Source: Centrapalus pauciflorus | Lineage: Eukaryota > Streptophyta > Magnoliopsida > Asterales > Asteraceae | NCBI GenBank assembly: GCA_020465985.1 | Contig: JAANYP010000818.1 | Location: 161,944 to 225,943, forward strand | Direction of reading: 5' to 3' | DNA: 64,000 nt | In this document: piece by piece, positions 1 through 11,479 of the stretch | Numbering within the stretch: the first letter of the stretch is position 1 | Layout of the letters: each line of letters opens with the position of its first letter | Made by a program: the position numbers and the translations under genes | The notes under the pieces: generated by a model | The model's input: the letters and a program-made list of their open reading frames with translations, nothing else | Told to the model about the DNA's origin: nothing | The model's database searches: none

Positions 1-2909
1 ACTTATGCTATTGAGGTTGACGACAGTTAGACGCTTAAGACAAATAATATAAGTCGAGGATGCTCCTTAGAATTAGTAGGCCGACTCTTTGAAACAGACT
101 TGATGCCCGTCAAACTGAGAAATTTTGACGTGGTCATAGGCATGGATTGACTATCGAAAATCATGCGGAAGTAGTGTGCAACAAGAAGACGGTTCATATA
201 CCTTTAGCCAATAAGAAGGTCCTTACTGTCCAAGGCAAAGCAAGAAATACCAAAGTAAGCATCATCTCTAGCAATAGGACCCTGAAGTGTTGGTAGAGAG
301 AGAGCCAAAGGGAAAGCGGCTCGAAAATATTCTTATTATTTATGGTTACGCCAAAGTTTTTCCAGAACACTTACCTGAACTCCTAACATCGAGGCAAGTC
401 AGATTCAAAAAAATCGACCTAGTATCAGGTGCGGTACCAGTGGCTCGAGCACCATGCTGATTAGCCCCATCATAGTGTAAGAATCATCCAACCAACTGTA
501 ATAGCTCTTAGATAAAAGGTTTATCAAACCAAGTTCCTCGCTTTAGAGGAGCTCCAGTTTTGTTCATAACGAAGATGAATGGAACCTTCAGAATGTGCAT
601 CAATTACTAAGAGTTAGGTAAACTAAAAGAACCGACACCCGCTCACAAGGATCAATGACTTGTTTGACCAAACTCCAAAAATTAAGCTTCTATTAGAAGA
701 TCGACCTATGGTCTAGTTATCATCAGGTTAGAGTTCGCAAGAAAGATATTCCAAAGACAGCCTTCAGATTCCGTTTCGGTCATCATATATTCCTATTAAT
801 GCCGTTGGGATTAACCAGTGCCCCAACGATACTCATGGACCTCATCGGGTGTGCAAACCTTATCTAGACAAATTCGTGATTGTATTCTTGAATGACTTCT
901 TAATCTACTCACAAAACAAGGAGGAGCACGAGCAAACATTTAAGACTGATTCTAGAGTTGTTGATGAAAGGACAACTATATGCCAAGCTTTCTAAGTTTC
1001 ACTTTTGACTAAGATAGGTAAGATTTCTCGGTCACGTGATCAATAGTAAAGGAATCCAAGTTGACCCCGCCAAGAACGAGACTATCAGAAATTGGTTAAC
1101 TCTTAGAACCCCCATAAAGATACGACGGTCCTTAAGACTTGCCACTTATTATAAGCAATTATCAGAAATTTCTCAAAGTTCACCAGAGCTCTAACAAAAC
1201 TGACCCGAAAAGACATTAAGTATGATTGGGGCGAGGATCAGGAGACATCATATCAGTTATTAAAGCACAACCTGTGTAGCGCGCTTATTTTATCCAAGAG
1301 AAGCAAGAAATTTGTAGATTACTATGATGCTTCACACAATGGGTTGATATAAAAAGATTGGGTCATAACTTATACTTTATGAAAAACTTAAGGTTTTCTA
1401 GGTGATTTACACAACGCATGATCTGGATCTTGAAGCAGTAGTCTTTATCCTTGGAGACATTAGTTGTACAGTATGAAGTGTATTGTATTCACAGACCATA
1501 AGAGCCTCCAACACATTTTGAAGAAAGAGTCGAATACGAAGTAGTACCGTTGGATGGAACTAATAAGTAATTGCAACTGTGAAAATTCGTTATCACCTGA
1601 GGAAAACTAATGAGCTAAGCCGTTAAGAGTACAAGTGGATAAATAGTTTAGGATAAGGGCTAGTAAAAATCGATATTTCATGAATAGAATCTGATTACTC
1701 TGTTTGGTGGAATAAGAAAGCTGACTATGGATGAAGGACACAAATTAAGATATGTTGTTCACCCCGGATCCGATAAAATGTATCATGACCTTAAGGAGCT
1801 GTACGGGTGGCCTAACATGAAGGATGACATTGCCACATATGTCAACAAATTCCTAACATGCTCCAAAGTTAAGACAAACATAAGCAAACCATTTGAGTAT
1901 TAGTCGACCGCCTAACAAAATCCACATTCCTACCAATCAAGGAGAACAACAAAATGAATAAGCCAGTCCAAACGTACCTCAAGGAAGTCGTCTCCGGACA
2001 CGAAGTGCCTATTTAAATCATTTTGGATACGAATAGCAAATTTACATCTAGACTTTTGGCAATTATTACTCCAAGCTTTGGATACAAACTTGGACATGAG
2101 TACCACATATCACCCTCAGACCAATGGTCAGAATAATAGAACGATCCAAACCCTAGAACACACATTAAGAGCCTGTGTAATGGATACTCAATTGCCTTAG
2201 TGGAATTATTAACTACAATAGCTATCACTCGAGTATTAAAGCTAATCCGTTTGAGGCCCTCTACGGGCGAAAGTGTCGATCGCCGATTTGTTGGGTAGAA
2301 GTAGGAAATAGCCAAATCACTGGCTCTAAGACCATTCACGAAACTACCAAAAGGATAGTACAGATACAGAACTGACTAAAAGTTGCCTGCGATGGTAAGA
2401 AAGTTATGCAGATGAAAATAGAAAATCCCTTGAGTTCTAATTAGGAGAACAAGTACTCATGAAAGTCTTGCGATGGAAGGGCATGTTACAATTTGGGAAA
2501 CAAGGATAATTAAACCCTCGATACATTGGCAATACAAAGTCTTAAAGGGAATTGGACTCGTAGCTTATCGTTTAGAGTTACCACCAGAGCTTAGCAGCAT
2601 GCACAATACCTTCCATGTATCGAATAAGAAGAAGTGTTTGTTAGAGGAGACACTTGTTACCTCTTGGGAGAGATCCAACTAACTGATAAACTTTGCTTCA
2701 TCAAAGAGACGGTTGAAATCATGGACCGAGAAGTCAAGAAACTAAAGCACAGTCGGATCCCGATAATAAAAGTCAGATGGAACTCTAAGCGAGGTCCTGA
2801 GTTACGTGGGAACGCGAAGATCAGTTCCGAGAAAAATACCCTCAGCTGTTCTCAAATACTCAAGCAGTGGAGAACACGAGCTTTAATTTCGGGACAAAAT
2901 TCCCTTAAC
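1..2909 (+). pseudogene. Decayed Ty3/gypsy pol, 3' part (PR end, RT, RNase H, INT, C-terminal domain), element G1
   Basis: Broken reading frames together give the order of a gypsy pol. The end of the aspartic protease (VVIGMD followed by a stop) lies near 130-155. Reverse transcriptase lies around 400-1080, with FRFGHHIFLLMPLGLTSAPT near 760-830 and the catalytic box reading VFLNDFLIYS near 880-910, where the first catalytic Asp of the usual F-x-D-D is Asn. RNase H/connection follows at about 1200-1600, including FTDHKSLQHILKK. The integrase zinc finger (LTCSKVK) is near 1860 and the core remnant (TTYHPQTNGQN) near 2100. The C-terminal part at 2473-2900 contains AYRLELPPELS and VKVRWNSKRGPE. 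Stops and frameshifts are frequent, so no function remains. It ends at a polypurine tract and LTR, so orientation and family are clear. The 5' part lies outside the window. Confidence 0.9.
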
Positions 2910-2919
2910 AGGGGGAGAC
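2908..2919 (+). promoter_or_regulatory. Polypurine tract of gypsy element G1
   Basis: A purine run (aacagggggagac) lies directly before the TG that opens the downstream LTR. Such a tract primes plus-strand DNA synthesis in LTR retroelements. Its position between the pol tail and the LTR fixes the LTR start at 2920. Confidence 0.85.
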
Positions 2920-3506
2920 TGTAACATCGGGCACTAAACCAGGTTAGCAACAATGACCTAATCTGTATTTAATAGCCAATTATAGCCTAATCACTGGTCA
3001 TTAGAAATTAATCAAGTGATTAACAAGGTTTATTAGAAAATTCAACTCAATTAGAATCAAATTCATCGGTGCGATGAATCGGGAAATCAATTAATCCGAT
3101 CGATTTACGATATGAGGGATTAATTCAACTAAGTACATAATTAAATTATGACTAGTGACACTAATCAAACACTAATACAATTACTTAACATTAATTATGC
3201 AAGACTAAAACAATTCATTAAAACAATGCATCCATAAGTATTTATGAAATTACAAGAAAAGGAAAATACAAGAATACATTTCTAAATACATTTATACAAA
3301 AAAAATGTAAAATACATGGAAAATACCTTCACATGGCCAGCCCTCATAGTACACACACACACACACACTTGAGTTTCAATTTTATATTAAGAAGACCATG
3401 CACCATCTACATCAAGTCACCTTTCTCCATTCCCTTTCATTTCACCATTCTCTTTCAATTCAACCAAGTGTGCACTCAACCTCCATTTGAAAGACCAAGA
3501 CTTTTT

Positions 3507-3516
3507 CTATAAATAG
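3507..3516 (+). promoter_or_regulatory. TATA box of the G1 LTR promoter
   Basis: ctataaatag is a textbook plant TATA box. The homologous LTR has ctataaataa at the matching place (about 59254). CT-rich sequence typical of plant core promoters follows downstream. It probably drove genomic RNA of the element. Confidence 0.7.
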
Positions 3517-4394
3517 AGAGCTTCCCTTTCATTATTTTCACACCAAAATCTCTCTTTTTCTCTCTCAAAACGGGATCCACACACACACATACACTACAAA
3601 CATTTTCATTCAAGTGTTCTTGGTGAAATTCAAGTGTTCTTGGTGAAGTTCAAGTGTTCTTGGTCCAAATCTTGCAAGAGTTCCAACTTCTTCTCAATTT
3701 CATACTCCTAACAATTCAAAGTAAGTAAATACTAGCTTATTTCATCTTATATTTATGTTTATTTAAGTCTTGCATAATATATATAATCATCAAGAACAAC
3801 AAGTTTCATAAAAACTCAAGTTTATAAATTTCTAGTTTTTGTTTTTAAGTTGTTTCTTCAAATGTGTTTATAAATATATAAACACGTCATATAAGTGTAA
3901 ATATTATGAAAACAAGTGATATATATGTGTTTTATAACTTTTATACAAGTAGTCTTTGAATAAACAACAAAAAACACAAGCTTCAAGTTTATAAACAACG
4001 GATTTTCGGCAGAAAATTTACATCGACTTTGAAAAATCATAACTAATTCATAACTTATCGAAATGAGTTGATTCTTGTCTCAAAATTTAGATCTATGTCT
4101 TATATATAGATCTGGATGTTTTCATAATTTATTTTGGAGTTTAAGACCTTCAGAAATTATTTGGGAAACCGAAAGTCTGACAGCTCAAAAATGGCCAACA
4201 TAGGGTTTTTAACGAGCTTTTTCACCAACCTAAACATCTCGAAAAATGGCCGTTCTTGATTCTAAAAATCCTTTGTATATAGTAGTTTAATGTTCTAGAA
4301 AACCAAAGTCTAAAACATTTTGGAGCTTGGTTAAAAACAGCCTCAAAGTAGGCCGAAAAACCTCCGAAAAAGCTGGATTATAGTTATATATTTT

Positions 4395-4399
4395 ATATC

Positions 4400-4470
<71 letters not shown>

Positions 4471-4560
4471 ATATGTATATATTATATATATAATATGTAT
4501 ATATATATATATACATATATATAGATATATAATATATACATATATATTCATATAATATAT

Positions 4561-4591
<31 letters not shown>

Positions 4592-4640
4592 CATATATAT
4601 ATACATTATATATATATTACATATATATATACATATATAT
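4395..4640. repeat. Degenerate (AT)n microsatellite within the G1 LTR
   Basis: About 245 bases are almost purely A and T, mostly alternating, with occasional tt, aa, g and c interruptions. At the matching point of the sister LTR (60256-60375) the tract is a pure AT run of about 120 bases. Ile/Tyr-only reading frames across it are low-complexity artefacts. Confidence 0.95.
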
Positions 4641-5597
4641 ATATACACTTGACGTTTTAAGCGGATTTTATTTATAAACTTGTAATGTTGGGTGATTTAA
4701 GACATAAAAATCTATAAATATATATACCATAATATATTAGAGATATTAAGTCCTTATTATCATTTAGGACTCGATTAAACTCACTCGACGCATCATCCAT
4801 CCATTTACGCTACATAGTTTTTTACGCTCGTTTTTGCCATCGCAAGCTCGGTGAGTCTTCATAGCTCCTATTTTCACTATCTATTGGGGTGGAAATACAT
4901 GCTCTATTCTTATGGACATCAAAACTATTTATTTCTTATATGTATTACACATGTGGATCCATCAGCCCTCAAATCATGAACCGTTAATTGCATTTATTTG
5001 CAAGCGCGAATATATTGTGGATAGATCTATTGGGAGTCATGTCCCCCATTCGGGTTAGTTCGGGTCGGCTAACAGCGAGTACATATATATTCAACACACG
5101 GTATTACAGTCGGGGATACTGCACAGGGCAAACTCATTTTAATTAAGCTTCGGTTGCATGATGGTTTATGTAATACATACACGGAATTTATGATTTTATA
5201 AATTCAACTCATCTAATAATGTCCATACAACTGGTCTTTTCGCGTAAACCTATGAGCTCACCAATAATTTGTTGACGTATTTTAGCATGTATTTTCAGGT
5301 GTTTGAGACATGCACATTTATCGGAAGTATTCCAAGGCTTCCGTTCATTTTGGAGTCGCATCATTTTCAAACTCGGAGAATTATTTGCATCTTTCCTGAT
5401 AAACTAAATTGTGTATTTAAATCTTTGTATTTTAAGAACTACTTACGCTGTATTTTGGTTATGTAAAACAATATTTATATTTGAAGTTGAATCAATGTAT
5501 TTTTGAAAAACGTCCGTATAGTGGTCGTTCGTTATGATTATGGTTACGCTTTCACGACGTCACGCTTCGTTGCCAACCGGGGTAACGGGGTGTGACA

Positions 5598-6143
5598 CAT
5601 TTGGTTGATATCGAAGACTTATTTGATGAACTATGCCGCAATAAGAGGAATAAATACTGTAGATTTGCATTGAATACAATTTTTCACTTCATGCATACCA
5701 AATTGGTATTGATGTCCGTGCAAGATCTACAGATTGGAGTCGAGAGAGGTATGAGGAAAATAAACATTACAGCTCCAAATCGAGAAATCAAGTTTGCAGG
5801 AGATCAAAAGGAGTATCAAGTCATTATGGATTTATGGTTAAGCATCCTGCAATCATGTACAAAGACAAAAATAAAAAGCTAAGAGCCATGAGGAGTGTTG
5901 AACTTAACAAATTTTGTGACGGTACACTCCAGAAAGTTATGAATGGGTTGAAGGGTAAGCTGGCATCTGACAAGAAAAGAAAAACTAAGAAGGGAGCTTT
6001 ATCTGTTAATGACAGAAGATTGATGGTTGAGTTTATTTCCAAAATCGACTGGAGACTTTCTGATTGGAAAAGTATAAGAAGATTTGACTTGAAGCTGGGG
6101 CTATATAGTTGAAGACTTTGCTTATTCCATCAAAGGGGGAGAT
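5598..6143 (+). pseudogene. 3' end of a copia third ORF (ORF3 C-terminal domain), truncated
   Basis: Two frames joined by a frameshift near 5830 encode a protein tail with the segments VQDLQIGVERGMRKIN, VKHPAIMYKDKNKK and SVELNKFCDGTLQKVM. The same layout (IESAMVKVGLRAP, then a Tyr-rich stretch, then SDGTLRLVRAAL) ends ORF3 of elements A and B, so I read this as the C-terminal domain of an env-position copia ORF. A polypurine tract (caaagggggagat, 6131-6143) and a short LTR follow, as expected for the end of a copia element. The 5' side is cut by the G1 LTR at 5597. The domain has no function that I know. Confidence 0.7.
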
Positions 6144-6434
6144 TATTGGAATATCTTTTGTTGATGAAATACAAAGTCTAGGGTTTATTTTGTAATTTGT
6201 TCATAGTTGTAAATAGTATAAATAGATAGTTGACTTTGTAATAAAATTGACACATCTGACAGTTATCATTTTGTACGCATGAATTTCCAACGAGATCTAG
6301 GGCTACAGTCCTAAGAACTTCTCATTCTCCTTTGTAATCGATTTGTGATTAATCTAGTCATTTGGTTAGCATTCTTGATCTTGTACGTATTAATTGTATT
6401 GATTGTTGATTGATTCATAGGATTCTTAATTCAC
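6144..6434 (+). repeat. Short 3' LTR of the truncated copia element (ends approximate)
   Basis: Sequence immediately after the polypurine tract begins tattggaatatc, apparently a mutated TGTTGGAATATC start. It includes a TATA box (agtataaatagat, about 6216-6228). An end near ttcaca at 6434 is likely because gypsy leader sequence of the opposite strand follows. There is no second copy in the window, so the right boundary is a judgement. Confidence 0.55.
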
Positions 6435-6833
6435 AGGGATAAATAAGAAAAAAAAAGTAGTAAGGTGAGGAGAAACAAAGTACTAACCAATGAGAAGAAG
6501 TTGGAACAAAAGAAACGATATAGAAGATAAATTATTGATTTTCAAGCTCACGTGTTCATATAAACTTCTTTTCTTTTATTTCGTTTTTTTTGCACCTTTT
6601 TAAAAAAAAATTTTGCTGCACTTTTTTATGCTTTTTTGTTTGCTGCACTTTTTTATTCTTTTTTTATGCTTTTTTTTTTTGCTCTATTTTTTGTTGAACA
6701 ACGTGACTTTTTTTTAATATGACAAAACTAGAAAAATGTAAAAGATAAGATGATGAGAAAGATAGACAAACACAATGATAAGAACAAATTGCAAATTATT
6801 TAAGAATCGAACCTTTGTAGCTCTGATACCAAA
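6435..6833 (-). other. Gypsy 5' leader with primer binding site, directly abutting an LTR
   Basis: Read on the minus strand, LTR sequence ends ...TTTAGTATCA and is followed at once by TTTGGTATCAGAGC (6820-6833), a primer binding site complementary to the 3' end of initiator tRNA-Met. A non-coding A/T-rich leader follows, with tracts of T and repeats of a gctgcactttttt unit (6560-6720). Such a leader belongs at the 5' end of an element, yet here it follows what is also the 3' LTR of the pol region at 7401-9966. No gene is seen in this stretch. Confidence 0.75.
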
Positions 6834-7411
6834 TGATACTAAACGTTGACCGACAAGTTAAATGTAACTTGGAACCTTCGTATAGGAAAGAATAGGCATC
6901 AAAGCACCCGATAATTGGGACTCCAACACGCCTAGAGCAAGTCCTTGACCTGTTAGTTATAAGAACTAAGTACCAAAGGAATAAGAGAACGCCACAAGAA
7001 TGTGCTCACAATCTTGATAAGTTCTTGAACTATGAACTCTCCAACAAAGAACAAACCTCACAAAGATGATAAAATCTCAAAAGAAAGATATATGTTTCTC
7101 AAGTGAATTGATTTGAAAGTACATAGGAAGCCATCTATTTATAGGCTTCAAAAACCAAATCAAAAGACACTAATTAAATTCAATGGATTTTGAAGGGACT
7201 TTAATCCATGAATCTAGACATTTTGTCATCACTTGATAATTCTAGAACTTTTAAACTGAAAAAACGGATTAGGCATTTTTAGACCTTTATTGGACTCAAA
7301 TAAACTTATAATGGACTTCAAAATACATCCATTCTACCAGTTGGGCTTAGTACTAGCCCATAATATTTCAAAGACTCAAGAAAATGCATATTTTGGGCTT
7401 TTATGCTTCCA
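6834..7411 (-). repeat. LTR of minus-strand gypsy element D (LTR1; outer end approximate)
   Basis: It lies between the pol stop (7401) and the primer binding site at 6833. On the minus strand it plausibly runs TGGAAGC...TTTAGTATCA. A minus-strand TATA box (cctataaatagatgg) is at about 7131-7146. A diverged, shortened copy occurs at about 57546-57890, again next to a pol tail, which confirms repeat status. Similarity to the LTR at 55577-56443 is only patchy. Confidence 0.7.
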
Positions 7412-9961
7412 TATTAGGATCCAATGCTTCAAGTCTAGTAACATGCTTTATCACTTGCGGTTGAGCATTGTCTTTGCATTCAGACTCTCGGATATCAACA
7501 ACTAAGCTCGTAAAAACTTCTTTCATCTTCTTCGCTCGTCCTATTGTCATTGGGCCTTCACGTATTTCCATGACATCTTTGGAATGGTTTGATGATCCTC
7601 CATCACCATTGGTAGCATCTCGAAACATCTTTGATTTAGACCTTGTGATAGGCCCGATCTTCCACCTTAATGGATCTTCATCATCTTGATCATTGGATGG
7701 GTTCTCATTATTTCCCCCCATCTTGAGAGTGATTTGTCCTCAAATCGTCACCTGCAGCAAAAGGACTTAAATCAGCCACATTAAATACATCATGAACATT
7801 ATACTCATCAGGAAGATCAAGTTTGTATGCATTGTCATTGATTTTCTGCAACACTTGAAATAGTTCATCTCCTCTAGGCATCAACTTTAACTTCCTCTTT
7901 GTTGGAAATCGTTCCTTCCTCATATGAAGCCACACCCAATCTCCTGGTTCAAAAGTGACATTTCTTTTTCCCTTGTTCGCTTGTTGTTCATACTTCTTGG
8001 TGCGCTCTTCAATGTTGCGTTTTGCCTTCTCATGGATTTGCTTGAAAAATTCTACCTTCTTCTTGCCATCTAAATTCAAATGCTCATTCACAGGCAAAGG
8101 AGTTAAATCCATAAGAGTTAATGGCTTAAATCCATACACAATCTCGAAAGGTGAAAAGTTAGTAGCGGAATGCACATTTCTTTTATATGCAAACTCAAAA
8201 TGGGGTAAGCATTGCTCTTAAGTTTTCACATTTCTCCCAACTATTGATTGCAACAAAGTACCAAGTGTACAATTCACAACTTCAGTTTGTCCATCCGTTT
8301 GGGGATGACAAGTCGTAGAAAACAAAAACTTTGTTCCCAATTTCCTCCACAGGGTTTTCCAAAAATAACTTAAAAAATTTGGTGTCCCGATCAGACACGA
8401 TAGTTCTTGGCATGCCATGCAATCTAACCATTTCTTTGAAAAACAAATTAGAAATATGTGAAGCATCATTGTTTCGATGGCATGCAATGAAATGAGCCAT
8501 GTTAGAAAATTTATCAACAACCACAAAAATTGAATTCTTGCCACTTGTTGTTCTTGGCAAACCCAACACAAAATCCATAGAAAGATCAACGCACGGTTCA
8601 CTTGGTATAGAAAGTGAAGAGTACAAGCCATGAGGTTGAACCTTTGATTTGGCTTGTTTACAAACAATGGACTTTTCACAAACTTTGCCAACATCAACTT
8701 TCAATTTTGGCCAAAAGAAATGCTCTTGCAAAATTTTCAACGTTTTTGCCACACCAAAATGACCCATAAGGCATCCATTATGTGCCTCCCAAACCAAAAG
8801 CTCACGTAAAGATGTGTTTGGAATGCAAAGCTTTGATTCTTTGAACAAAAACCCATCATGTATAAAAAACTTGTCAAAATAGCTTCTTTCACATGTTTGA
8901 AAAATCATACCAAAATCCACAACCTTATGATATAACTCTTTGATTTGTTCGAAACCAAGAATTTTAGAGTCTAGAGAAGAGAGTAGAGAGTACCTCCGTG
9001 AAAGTGCATCAGCTACAATATTTTCCTTGCCTTTCTTGAATCGGATGACATAAGGAAATGTCTCAAGAAACTCCATCCTCCTAGCATGTCTCTTATTCAA
9101 CTTTTGTTGCCCCTTCAGAAACTTCAAGGACTCATGATCATAATGAATTACAAACTCTTTGGTCCACAACAAGTTTTCAGTGCACGAACCAAGGCATACA
9201 TCTCTTTGTCATAAGTGGGATAATTCAAAGTTGCGCCGCTCAACTTTTCACTAAAATATGCCAATGGTTTCCCTTCTTGCATTAAAACCGCACCAATTAC
9301 AACACCCGACGCATCACACTCAATTTCAAATGTTTTATCAAAATTTGGCAAAGAAAGCCAGGGAGCATGAGTTAGTTGAAACTTGAGTTTTTCAAAAGCA
9401 TGCTCTTGATCTTCGCCCCATTGAAAACCAACTTTCTTTTTAATGACTTCCGTGAGTGGTGATGCCAAGGTGCTAAAATTCTTCACAAATCGACGATAAA
9501 AACTTGCAAGACCATGGAAACTTTGCACATCACCAACACTCTTTGGAGTTGGCCAATCTTGAATGGCCTTCACCTTCTCCTCATCAACTGAAATTCCTTG
9601 GGAACTCACCACATATCTAAGAAAAACAATGTGGTCAGTGCAAAAAGTACACTTCTTCAAGTTTGCATTAAGCTTTTCTTTCCTAAGCACACTCAAAACA
9701 CACGTTAGATGCTCAAGATGATCATTCAAACTCTTGGAATAAATCAAAATATCATAAAAGTAAACAACCACAGACTTGCCAATGAAATCACGCAAAACAT
9801 GGTTCATTCATCTCATGAATGTACTAGGAGCATTAGTTAAGCCAAAAGTCATAACTAACCATTCATATAAACCATGTTTTGTTTTGAAAGCTGTTTTCCA
9901 TTCATCGCCATTTTTCATGGGAATTTCGTGATATCCGCTTTTTAAATCAATCTTTGAAAAC
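7401..9961 (-). pseudogene. Gypsy element D pol, 3' part: RT, RNase H, integrase and tail
   Basis: From 9961 leftward the frames encode RT (FSKIDLKSGYHEIPM, TFGLTNAPSTFMR, a stop, then VVYFYDILIYSKS), RNase H (ECDASGVVIGAVL to VADALSRR) and integrase. The integrase has its H-H (EAHNGCLMGHFG) and C-C residues, DLSMDFVLGLP, VSDRDTKF and CHPQTDGQTEVVN. The C-terminal region runs through PGDWVWLHMRKERFPTKRK to a GPITRSKSK tail. The RT box has Tyr in place of the first Asp of Y-F-D-D. There is one in-frame stop near 9806, and frameshifts lie near 9160, 8330, 8200 and in a G run near 7715-7720. It continues the RT begun at 48160-48008; the join is interrupted only by element A. Confidence 0.92.
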
Positions 9962-9966
9962 AACTT
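9962..9966. other. Target site duplication of element A, left (AACTT)
   Basis: AACTT immediately precedes the TGTTCGAC LTR start and recurs at 48003-48007 immediately after the GGTTACA end of the right LTR. Confidence 0.92.
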
Positions 9967-10309
9967 TGTTCGACATTTAATTTCGATCATATGGAGTTAT
10001 TTTGTATTAATTATTTACTTAGTATTTAGCTTTGTATTTATTTCCTTGTAATGTATTTCAATGTAAAAGTCTAGGGCCCAAAGTTGTCATTGCTCCATAG
10101 TTAATTAAATGGAGCTATAATAGCTCCTAGGGTTTCTTTTTGTATCACACGATTGAAACAATAGAATTGACTGCAGCCTCCATTTTGCATATTCTCTCTA
10201 ATATTCATATTGTCTTCTTCATCATTTCTCATTTATTGAGCATTGTTCTTCTTGGGATTTGATAAAGAATATAAAGGTGCTGAAATATATACAGGAAAAC
10301 AAGGTTACA
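9967..10309 (+). repeat. 5' LTR of element A
   Basis: It starts TGTTCGACATTTAA and ends AAGGTTACA, and is followed by a primer binding site. The 3' copy begins TGTTGGACATTTAA. It is clearly related in sequence to the LTRs of element B (shared TTTCGATCATA, GCTCCTAGGGTTTCTTT and a run ending before CA), so A and B are subfamilies of one lineage. Confidence 0.95.
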
Positions 10310-10310
10310 A

Positions 10311-10323
10311 TTGGTATCAGAGC
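10311..10323 (+). promoter_or_regulatory. Primer binding site of element A (initiator tRNA-Met)
   Basis: ttggtatcagagc begins 2 bases after the LTR. TGGTATCAGAGC is complementary to the 3' end of plant initiator tRNA-Met, the usual minus-strand primer of copia elements. Confidence 0.92.
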
Positions 10324-10405
10324 CTTCAAGGTGGATTTCAACTTGCTTTTCACGGATTCTGCTGGGTTTTCTTCTTGTTCTTCGAGTTCTTCACCATTTC
10401 CATCG

Positions 10406-11469
10406 GTTAGATCTTATTTTTCTCCGTTTTTCTGCATTTGTTGTGTTATTATAGCCTTACAATCATCACAATATCATCATCTATTGATTTCGAGCTCACT
10501 AAGTTCCATCTTTCCATCCAAATCATCAAGAATCGGGTATTTTGAAAAGTTTAAAAATATGGATTTTAGTGGGTTTTAGCTTGTTCTTTACTGACTTTTA
10601 AGTGTTTTGGTTTATTTTAAATCATCAAAAGTGTTTAAAATACTTTCCCAATCACTTAGAAACATTTTTAGGTTTTAAATCTGCTCAAATAGACATCTGA
10701 CATGTTCTGCCTTAGAAAACCTGTTAAAACCTGCTGTAATTCGGACCTTCCACTATAGCATTTAGGACCAATTTAGATCCCAATTCGGACCATATCTAAC
10801 CCTAGTTAGGACCTCATTTCGGTCCAATTCGGACCAGCCTTAGGTGTATTTCGGACCACCTTGTGCCCGTTTCGGACCCTCATTCGGTCCAATCCGAACT
10901 TCGGACCATCCGAAGTTCAGATCAGGCATCCTCAGTTTACTATTTTGGACTTGTGCTTTAAATTTTAGATTTCCACTTCGGACCATATCCATTTCGGACC
11001 AACCGCATCCGGACCATCCGAATTCGGTCCCCTTCCTGGACAATTCCCTTAGTCCCCGTCCGAATTAGTCACTGTTCACCCGAACTCGGATCATCCGAAT
11101 TCGGTTCCATCACCTCATCCGAACCAAATACTGTTCATCTGAAGTACCCTGTCCATCCGAATTCGTACCATCCGAATTCGGTTCCTCCATCAATCCGAAG
11201 TCATCACTGTTCATCCGAATCCGGTTAATCCGAATTCGGTTCACCAGACCTCAAACCATCCGTATTTGGTCCCTCCCATCCGAACTCAAGGTCCATCCAA
11301 ATTCGGTACTAGTCCGAAACACTGTTCACCCGAACTGCTGTCATCCGAATTCCATTTTCATCCGAACTTATTCATTCATCCGAATTAGCACCATCCAGCG
11401 TGCTATTCTTCCGCAGTCCAGCCCATCTGTTTCAAGTTTCCACCTTTAAGATCTTATCTTTTTAATCAG
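10406..11469 (+). other. Candidate 5' leader intron of element A, with palindrome array
   Basis: The leader between the primer binding site and gag has a possible splice donor (CG followed by GTTAGATCTT, at 10406) and acceptor (TTTTTAATCAG, ending 11469), 10 bases before the gag ATG. Both sites are conserved in element B (42206 and 41246 on the minus strand). The interval holds no protein but is filled from about 10738 to 11400 with CCGAATTCGG-type motifs. Removing it would leave a short leader. Splicing is inferred only, and the donor is weak at position +3. Confidence 0.45.
10738..11400 (+). repeat. Array of CCGAATTCGG-type palindromic motifs (element A leader)
   Basis: Dozens of full or partial copies of TCCGAATTCGG, CGGACCATCCGAA and TTCGGTCC occur at irregular 10-35 base spacing, separated by unique CA-, TT- or GTTCATC-containing spacers. 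The core CCGAATTCGG is self-complementary. Equivalent arrays occur in the B leader (41310-41870) and the ORF3 intron of A (43740-44230), and nowhere else in the window. Confidence 0.9.
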
Positions 11470-11479
11470 CACCAAAATC

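Larger units (their letters stand above)
2920..5597 (+). repeat. 3' LTR of gypsy element G1 (2.68 kb)
   Basis: It starts TGTAACATC after the polypurine tract and ends GGGTGTGACA. The same sequence recurs at 58682-61308, where it is followed by a primer binding site, so this is an LTR and the two elements are one family. It contains a CA microsatellite near 3351-3368, a TATA box at about 3507, a triplicated unit (caagtgttcttggtgaa) at 3612-3664, a degenerate AT tract at 4395-4640 and a shared 3' block near 4960-5110. The TG...CA ends are intact. LTRs above 2.5 kb suit a Tekay/Del-type chromovirus, but I assign that lineage only tentatively. Confidence 0.9.

Noticed and set aside
2013..2339. 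Minus-strand frame over the G1 integrase remnant
   Set aside because: The plus strand carries recognisable integrase motifs; the minus frame is chance.
4343..4648. Reading frame of almost only Ile and Tyr
   Set aside because: It is a translation of an AT microsatellite; the same applies to 59625-59939 and 60140-60412.
6820..6833. tRNA-Met-like fragment
   Set aside because: Only the 3'-end complement is present and it abuts an LTR, so it is a primer binding site, not a tRNA gene. The same holds at 10311, 25938, 42288, 55563, 56961 and 61311.
10844..11400. CRISPR-like look of the regularly recurring CCGAATTCGG units
   Set aside because: Spacing and unit edges are irregular, units are 10-14 bases and palindromic, and the host is a plant; this is a retroelement leader array.
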